Origin: GWB2-37-7 sp942492835
GTDB lineage: Bacteria; Bacillota; Clostridia; Lutisporales; Lutisporaceae
Assembly: GCA_942492835.1 (NCBI GenBank)
Contig: OW818645.1
Coordinates: 2,356,001 to 2,420,000, forward strand
Direction of reading: 5' to 3'
Length of the DNA: 64,000 nt
The notes under the pieces are model-generated. The model ran no database searches. It was not told the DNA's origin and saw only the letters and a list, made by a program, of their open reading frames with translations. The translations under genes were made by a program, and so were the position numbers. Positions within the stretch are counted from its first letter, which is position 1. The number at the start of each line of letters is the position of its first letter. Positions 59,880-64,000 of this stretch are shown here, piece after piece.

Positions 59880-61442
59880 TTGAGAAAGCTTACCTTTGAG
59901 AGAGCTATTTTAATTGTGCTGATAGCAATCATATTTATATCAACAACTGAAATAAGAGAAAAGTTTATTGATAGATATCGTAATAAGGACATATCTTATA
60001 GTGAAGAAACACAATCAGGCAAAAACCAGGGATTTCCTACTATGTTTCTTACAGCGGATAAGTTGTACAATGAAGGCAACTATGAAGCTGCTATAAATGA
60101 ATACTTTACATTGACATTAAATACTGTCTTAAGTATTGAGCAGAAATCTCGAGCAAACTTCAGATTAGGTATTTGTCAATATAATCTGAAAAGTTATCAA
60201 CTAGCATTTCATAGTTTTGTTAAGGCATCAAGCTTCAACCCAAGTGACTCTATAATATATAATAACGCAGCAGTAAGTGCATATAAAGCAAAGGATATTG
60301 AAAGTGCAATAGAGTATCAGACTAAGGCTTTGGAAATACTTCCTGCTGTTGAGTATTATTATAATCTTGCAAGGATGTATGAAGATGATGAACAATATGA
60401 GCTAGCGGTCATTAACTATCTAACGGTAGCGAAAGCGGAGCAGAATTTAACTGAAACTGATAAGATTGATCCTGTACGTATAAAGGAGAAGATTGCAAGA
60501 TTACTGCCAAATAGTCAAAGCCCAGTAGTCAGTAATGTGCTTAGAGTATATAAGCTTAAGAATACAATGGATAAGGTATTGACTGTTGGTGAAAATGAAA
60601 TGCAGCTTAAACAAGGGGATTTTATAGTTAGGGTTGAAAATCAGAAGTTAACAAAGAACATCATTGCTGAATATGATAGAAAAAAATATGATCCATATAA
60701 TTTAATTACAGAAATGTTATGGACAGTATACAGAGATGGTAAACAAATTTATAAAAAAAGTAGTGATAAAATCAGCCTCAATACTGCTCAGGGTGGTAAT
60801 TATGAGGTAAAGTTAAATATCAAATATAATGGGAATAAAGAGAAGATATCTAGCAAGATGGTTAGAATAAATAATGTTCAAAGCACTATAGATATAGTAA
60901 AGCAAGATGATATAATTGTAAAACCGCCAATTAGCGTAAATACAAGAACTTATGAGTATGCAGTATATGAGCAGTTGTTTGAAAACAATTTTGATATAAA
61001 AAATAATGGTTATACTGATAGATTTAATGTGGTATGGGGTAAAGATGTAAGAGTAGAAACTCAACCAAATAAAAAACTTGCGATGGATAAAGTAACATCT
61101 CTCATAGTAGATAATCAATCTAACACCGATGCAGGTCTGTGGATAAATCTAGATTCTCTGCTTAAAGAAGATACTATTAAGGGAAAGACTATTAATATAA
61201 GTTTTTATGCAAGAGCGATCACTGATAATGCTGATTTGAATATAAGTGTAAGAGTAAAATCAAATAATATGATAGCAACTACTCCTAAAAAGTTTTCTTT
61301 AGCGTATCAATTTGAACAAAAATCAATAAGTGTATATATTCCTGAGGATGCAAGCGGCTTTACATTAAGTATAAAAACAAATTCATTAGAGCAATTTAAT
61401 ATTGATAGATTTGTAATTGTTGAATCATACAAAGATGTATAA
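59880..61442 (+). CDS. Membrane-anchored TPR protein with C-terminal beta-sandwich
   Basis: A 520-residue protein. A membrane helix lies at about 7-22, TPR repeats at about 50-195 (AADKLYNEGNYEAAINEYFTL-like; NFRLGICQYNLKSYQLAFHSFVKASSF; YNLARMYEDDEQYELAVINYL). A beta-rich region at about 220-345 precedes a jelly-roll-like carbohydrate-binding-type domain (about 370-515, with GLWINLDSLLKEDTIKGKTINISFYARA). TTG at 59880 is taken as start: GGAGGGG lies 6 bases before it, and the TTG at 59865 is within that site. The protein probably acts at the outer face of the membrane. Its stop abuts a transposase remnant, so the natural 3' end is uncertain. Confidence 0.7.
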   Translation: MRKLTFERAILIVLIAIIFISTTEIREKFIDRYRNKDISYSEETQSGKNQGFPTMFLTADKLYNEGNYEAAINEYFTLTLNTVLSIEQKSRANFRLGICQYNLKSYQLAFHSFVKASSFNPSDSIIYNNAAVSAYKAKDIESAIEYQTKALEILPAVEYYYNLARMYEDDEQYELAVINYLTVAKAEQNLTETDKIDPVRIKEKIARLLPNSQSPVVSNVLRVYKLKNTMDKVLTVGENEMQLKQGDFIVRVENQKLTKNIIAEYDRKKYDPYNLITEMLWTVYRDGKQIYKKSSDKISLNTAQGGNYEVKLNIKYNGNKEKISSKMVRINNVQSTIDIVKQDDIIVKPPISVNTRTYEYAVYEQLFENNFDIKNNGYTDRFNVVWGKDVRVETQPNKKLAMDKVTSLIVDNQSNTDAGLWINLDSLLKEDTIKGKTINISFYARAITDNADLNISVRVKSNNMIATTPKKFSLAYQFEQKSISVYIPEDASGFTLSIKTNSLEQFNIDRFVIVESYKDV

Positions 61443-61854
61443 TACATCAATTAAGAAATTCATTAAAATATGTATCATATAAAGACTTAAAAGAAATTAC
61501 AGCAGATTTTAAACTAGTATATAATGCAGCTACAGAAGAAGCAGGAAACTATGAACTTGAAAAGCTAGAACAAAAATGGGGAAAACAATATCCAAACTCA
61601 ATAAAAGGCTGGAAAGATAACTGGGAGATACTAAATCCATTTTTTAATTATCCACAAGAGATAAGAAAAATAATGTATACCACAAATATAATAGAAGGGT
61701 TACATAGACAAAAACAATGTTTCCAAATGACCAGTCTTTAGAGAAAATGCTATATCTAGCAACTCAAGATGTTATGAAAAAATGGAATATAAGATTTAAG
61801 GATTGGGATAAAGTAATAAACTATCTTCAAATAATGTTTGAGGGAAGAATATAA
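61443..61854 (+). pseudogene. IS256-family transposase remnant (C-terminal part, frameshifted)
   Basis: Translation from 61445 gives HQLRNSLKYVSYKDLKEI, then WEILNPFFNYPQEIRKIMYTTNIIEGLHRQ (to about 61705), typical of the C-terminal third of Mutator/IS256 transposases. Just where ...IRKVTKTK... is expected the frame breaks, and the match resumes in another frame as TMFPNDQSLEKMLYLATQD...MFEGRI up to TAA at 61852-61854. The first two thirds are missing. It begins right after the stop of the TPR gene. Confidence 0.85.
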
Positions 61855-61990
61855 GGACAAGTAGGTTAATTCTCCCCTAGGGAATAACAAACAAAAATAC
61901 TACTTATCCTTATATTTCTAGTAAAAAAGTATAGACTAACCCTTATTAAAAATTATTGCCTAAAATATTCAACAACATGCATAAGATAAT

Positions 61991-62029
61991 AAAAAAAGGG
62001 TAATAATTATATTAATACAACTATTACCC
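61991..62029 (-). terminator. Minus-strand terminator-like hairpin in the IS remnant region
   Basis: GGGTAATA (61998-62005) pairs with TATTACCC (62022-62029); on the minus strand a run of seven Ts follows. It lies downstream of the IS3 remnant. Confidence 0.6.
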
Positions 62030-62101
62030 ACCCATGCTTCAAAAACTAAGTTCTAAGATTTTGCTTCAGGAAGAAGCTAATATATATCATATCAACCTAA
62101 T

Positions 62102-62350
62102 TTATGACACTCTCGGTGTCAGTTTTGTTTTTGCAGCTTTAATAGTATTAAGAACTAAATTAACAGACTGTTCAGTTCCAGCCTTATAAGCAATGATGCT
62201 TCTAACAAATAAATCGCAAATTATAGAAAGATAAAGCACACCTTCTTCAGTATGGATATATGATATATCAGTAACCCACTTCTGATTTAGCTTACTTGCT
62301 TCAAATTCCCTATTTAGTACATTTTCGTATTTATGTAAGTGTTCACCCAT
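62102..62350 (-). pseudogene. IS3-family (IS150-type) transposase OrfB fragment
   Basis: Eighty-two codons with NREFEASKLNQKWVTDISYI and GVLYLSIICDLFVRSIIAYK, the start of the DDE integrase core of IS3-family OrfB with the first catalytic Asp (VTDI). The N-terminal HTH part and the remaining DDE residues are missing; the frame ends after TKLTPRVS. Neither insertion-sequence end is recognisable, so it is a relic. Confidence 0.85.
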
Positions 62351-62663
62351 CTTTTTATACTTTTTCCATCTTCAGTTGATTGATTTGGTTATCTATTTTC
62401 TTTTGCTTTCTATGATATCGTGTTATTAATTGCTTCTGACCTTTTGTTGCTATAAAATTCCCCCTAGCCATAGTTTGTTTATATACTACGATTATAGGTT
62501 TGTTTTTGCAATGTCCGTTTTTATGGGTTCATATCACAAACTAAAACCACAAAGAAGCTCTTTATTAATTAAAACAAGGACCGGGAGGAATAACCCTCCA
62601 ATCCTTGTTTTAAATTTGATGAAGTCAATACTCCACCAAGAATCTAAGTCTCAGATTCTTTTG
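62351..62663. other. IS-derived remnant DNA and 3' flank of the second S-layer gene
   Basis: On the minus strand bases up to about 62460 read as a basic open stretch (GQKQLITRYHRKQKKIDNQI), perhaps a further piece of transposon coding sequence. The rest has no gene. Two hairpins are present: 62571-62611 (terminator, minus) and AAGAATCT/AGATTCTT at 62638-62660. Confidence 0.45.
62571..62611 (-). terminator. Terminator of the second S-layer-type gene
   Basis: AAAACAAGGA (62571-62580) pairs with TCCTTGTTTT (62602-62611), extended by GGGAGG/CCCTCC; on the minus strand the stem ends in a T run. Confidence 0.8.
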
Positions 62664-64000
62664 TTATTCTATTTCTTGAGCTGTGAATACTGTAACAGCG
62701 TTGTCATAAGCATCAGTTAAATAGTTAACTGTAGCCTTTGAAGTAACTGTGTAACCAACTAATCCAGCTTCTGTAGTAACACCAGTTACTTGGATACATA
62801 AGTCGCCGTCTATGATTTTAGCTGTGTAGTCAGTACCAGCTACTAATTCTTCACCGTCTGCATCCTTAACAATTATATCAAATGCAGCATAAGTTGTGTT
62901 TGATATAGCTTCTGAGAAATTCATTACTATAGCAGCATCATCAACAGCTAAATCAGTATCGTAGTCAATTGTATCAGCAACTATTGTATTAAATACTGAC
63001 TTAATGCCATCAGCTGCAACTGCTTTGATGTTTGCTGTGGCTGCATCAGGTATTGCAGCTCCTGCTACTGGTGCAGTTACACCAACTGCGTATTCGCCAG
63101 TGTCAGCCTTAACTAGGTTACTTACTAATGTAACTTGAACATTACCAGGTGTGAATGTAGTAGTGTCAGCTCCACCAGCTAATTGCTGTGCTGACTTCAA
63201 TGTTAATGTAGCAACTGTGAAGCCATCACTATTCTTAGCTAAGTTTACAGCAGCAGCTGTGCCTGTAGCTACATTGTTGTCATCAGATATCAAGAATCCA
63301 TTAGCTGGAGCTGATACGATAACGCCATCAAATGTTACTTCAATAGTCTTATATGATGTCATAACAACATCTGTGATTTCTGGAGCCACTACTGGAATTG
63401 CAGTAATTGTAGTACCTAGCAATGCGCTTGTGTTACCTTCAGAGTCAGCAAGCTTTGATACCATAAGCAATAAATCATCTGTAGATGCAAGTGCTTCTAC
63501 ATTATAAGCATCTTCATCAGCAATTGTTATCTTCACTGTATCATTACCATTGAAAAATGCAATTGAGTCAGCAGTATCTAGCGTATCAAATGTAGTTCCA
63601 TCAAAGCTTACTAAGTAGTTAGCTTTGTTAAGTGCGGAGTATACACCAGTTCCTATCATGTCATCTGTGAATCTTACCACTAATGTATCATAAGTGTCTC
63701 CGTCTACTGCTTCAACTGTAATAGCTGATAGATTAATACCTGTGATATCTTTTACATTAAATGCAACTGTAACATCTGCTATTGCGTTTGCAACGTAAGC
63801 ATCATCAGCTATATCAACGATATCTATAGTGTATGCACCATCTAAGTCAGCTGAGAAATCAAGAGTTACCATGTTCTCGTCAGCATCATAAACAGCTGTA
63901 AATGTTTCATCAATTACTTCACCGTCTTGTTTTACAACAAAGAAATCAGGATCTACGGCTTGACCATCTGTATATGCAGCAGTACCATTACCTAAACCTT
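62664..64000 (-). CDS. S-layer-type protein, C-terminal part (window edge)
   Basis: The frame is open from its TAA (62664-62666) to the window edge, giving about 445 residues; the start lies outside. It is a chain of Ig-like modules rich in Ala, Thr, Val and Asp (ITGINLSAITVEAVDGDTYDTLVVRF; DVVMTSYKTIEVTFDGVIVS; AIVMNFSEAISNTTYAAF). The last 110 residues parallel the end of the S-layer protein at 50925-53852 (FSEA...; DADGEELVAGTDYT; YTVTSKATVNYLTD versus FTEA...; DGTETALVAGIGYT; YKVKSKDAITYIKD). It is a diverged paralogue in the opposite orientation, with the same codon style and a strong terminator. Confidence 0.85.
   Translation of the reverse strand, partial: GLGNGTAAYTDGQAVDPDFFVVKQDGEVIDETFTAVYDADENMVTLDFSADLDGAYTIDIVDIADDAYVANAIADVTVAFNVKDITGINLSAITVEAVDGDTYDTLVVRFTDDMIGTGVYSALNKANYLVSFDGTTFDTLDTADSIAFFNGNDTVKITIADEDAYNVEALASTDDLLLMVSKLADSEGNTSALLGTTITAIPVVAPEITDVVMTSYKTIEVTFDGVIVSAPANGFLISDDNNVATGTAAAVNLAKNSDGFTVATLTLKSAQQLAGGADTTTFTPGNVQVTLVSNLVKADTGEYAVGVTAPVAGAAIPDAATANIKAVAADGIKSVFNTIVADTIDYDTDLAVDDAAIVMNFSEAISNTTYAAFDIIVKDADGEELVAGTDYTAKIIDGDLCIQVTGVTTEAGLVGYTVTSKATVNYLTDAYDNAVTVFTAQEIE

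Overview
The window comes from a low-GC, endospore-forming, amino-acid-fermenting member of the Clostridia. This rests on AT-rich sequence, AGGAGG-type ribosome sites with frequent TTG/GTG starts, a spore gene cluster (GerA receptor, SpoIIR, SleB/YpeB, an alpha/beta SASP, a SPOCS-LysM protein), the lysine 2,3-/5,6-aminomutase pathway, a carbamate kinase end, and abundant SLH and S-layer proteins. The mix resembles Sedimentibacter/Tissierella-like organisms, but the species cannot be fixed from sequence reading alone.

Layout. 1-4.8 kb: carbamate kinase 3' end, an NCS2 nucleobase permease, a DAACS dicarboxylate/amino-acid symporter, and a SPOCS+LysM spore protein. 5-7.5 kb: an SLH/Big2 surface protein interrupted near its end by an in-frame stop, then a small secreted cysteine-rich protein with DnaJ-type zinc motifs. 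7.6-9 kb: an Mrp-type Fe-S/P-loop ATPase behind a DUF134 regulator whose promoter lies within a perfect 12-bp inverted repeat. 9.1-12.2 kb: two small regulator-plus-membrane-protein modules (YtrA-type GntR with an ABC transporter; PadR with a HAAS-like membrane protein). 12.3-22.3 kb: ispE, a FadR-type regulator, a nucleotidyltransferase, then the spore genes. 22.4-26.2 kb: housekeeping genes (ABM-fold protein, ddl, CheV, murI, DUF1934).

26.2-35.3 kb is the best-defined pathway unit: a PAS-AAA+-Fis sigma-54 activator, a textbook -24/-12 promoter at 27773-27788, then kdd, kamA, kamB, kamC, kamD and kamE. KamA makes beta-lysine, KamDE moves the terminal amino group to give 3,5-diaminohexanoate, Kdd oxidises it, and KamB/KamC are the associated P-loop and MutS-like ATPases thought to keep the B12 mutase active. 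The next pathway enzymes (kce, kal, CoA-transferase) are not in the window.

35.3-54 kb is a cell-surface region. A degenerate kinase-like/TM/PKD protein is divergent, across a 730-bp structured gap, from an operon encoding a 1928-residue IPT/TIG protein, two SLH proteins and a secreted S41 (CtpA-like) protease. pyrG and a major S-layer gene with a consensus promoter follow. 54-61.4 kb holds a MacA/MacB-like tripartite efflux set convergent with two TolC-like proteins, which is unexpected beside typical monoderm surface genes, and a membrane-anchored TPR protein. 61.4-62.6 kb is a graveyard of IS256 and IS3 transposase fragments, and the window ends inside a second S-layer-type gene on the opposite strand.

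Several intergenic gaps carry variants of one palindrome (GGGGCAGAC-CTATGT-GTCTGCCCC type), a probable REP-like family.
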